From a virus, in IMG/VR virus record IMGVR_UViG_3300020021_000042, positions 1-28,932 of that record: DNA of 28,932 nucleotides; one strand, given 5' to 3'. The notes under the pieces were generated by a model. That model was not told where the DNA came from and searched no databases. It saw only the letters and a list, made by a program, of their open reading frames with translations. How positions within the stretch are numbered: position 1 is the first letter of the stretch; each line of letters starts with the position of its first letter. A program made the position numbers and the translations under genes. Positions 28,886-28,932 of this stretch are shown in pieces.

Positions 28886-28932
28886 CATCACACCAATGCC
28901 CCGGCCGGCGCCGCACTCCCGGTTCGCCTGGC

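Noticed and set aside
28896-28932. Open plus-strand frame from ATG 28896 to the right edge
   Set aside because: Only twelve codons are visible, with no ribosome site; too little to call a gene.
1-28932. tRNA, rRNA, insertion sequences, attachment sites, diversity-generating retroelement
   Set aside because: No cloverleaf, terminal inverted repeats, transposase, integrase or reverse transcriptase sequence was seen in the window.

Overview
This window is the structural (virion morphogenesis) half of a podovirus-like phage or prophage. Almost every gene is on the minus strand, so transcription runs from right to left, and most neighbours are joined by ATGA, GTGA or TAATG stop/start overlaps, which points to translational coupling. 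The order follows the T7 late region: a Bbp19-like protein, scaffold, major capsid protein, terminator, tail tubular protein A (gp11-like), tail tubular protein B/nozzle (gp12-like), a gp13-like GNAT fold, gp14-, gp15- and gp16-like internal virion proteins, then a long tail-fibre/depolymerase cluster. No portal, terminase, RNA polymerase, replication or integration gene lies in the window, so lytic phage and prophage cannot be told apart. Moderately high GC, GH16/SGNH/LamG tail modules and the overall style suggest a proteobacterial, possibly rhizobial/alphaproteobacterial host; that is inference only.

Region by region. 26.1-28.9 kb: a small basic protein on the plus strand diverges from the late operon; then come the Bbp19-like protein, the scaffold, three small conserved or unknown genes and an additional 40-codon ORF. 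24.4-26.0 kb: major capsid protein, a hairpin, a decoration-like protein, a strong minus-strand terminator (the T7 T-phi position) and a 110-aa protein. 19.6-24.4 kb: gp11-like protein with no ordinary start codon for its conserved N-terminus, gp12-like protein split by a frameshift, two GNAT-like proteins and the gp14-like protein. 11.7-19.6 kb: gp15-slot protein carrying a GH108-like lysozyme domain, and a 1941-aa polyvalent gp16-slot protein carrying a P-loop kinase/zeta-toxin-like domain and an HExxH metallopeptidase domain. 1-11.6 kb: ten adhesion or depolymerase genes and small companions. Several have Sec-type signal peptides, one has an SGNH hydrolase domain, one has a GH16 domain with an intact catalytic motif, and a second copy of the GH16 gene's N-terminal modules runs off the left end.

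How they fit together: scaffold and coat build the head, gp11/gp12 build the tail tube and nozzle, gp13-16-like proteins are packed in the head and ejected to cross the envelope (muramidase, peptidase and kinase domains travel with them), and the left-hand cluster supplies host recognition and surface polysaccharide cleavage or de-esterification. The main surprises are the enzymatic ejection protein, a motif shared by the scaffold terminus and a neighbouring small protein, the run of signal-peptide tail genes, the broken gp12 frame and the non-canonical gp11 start.
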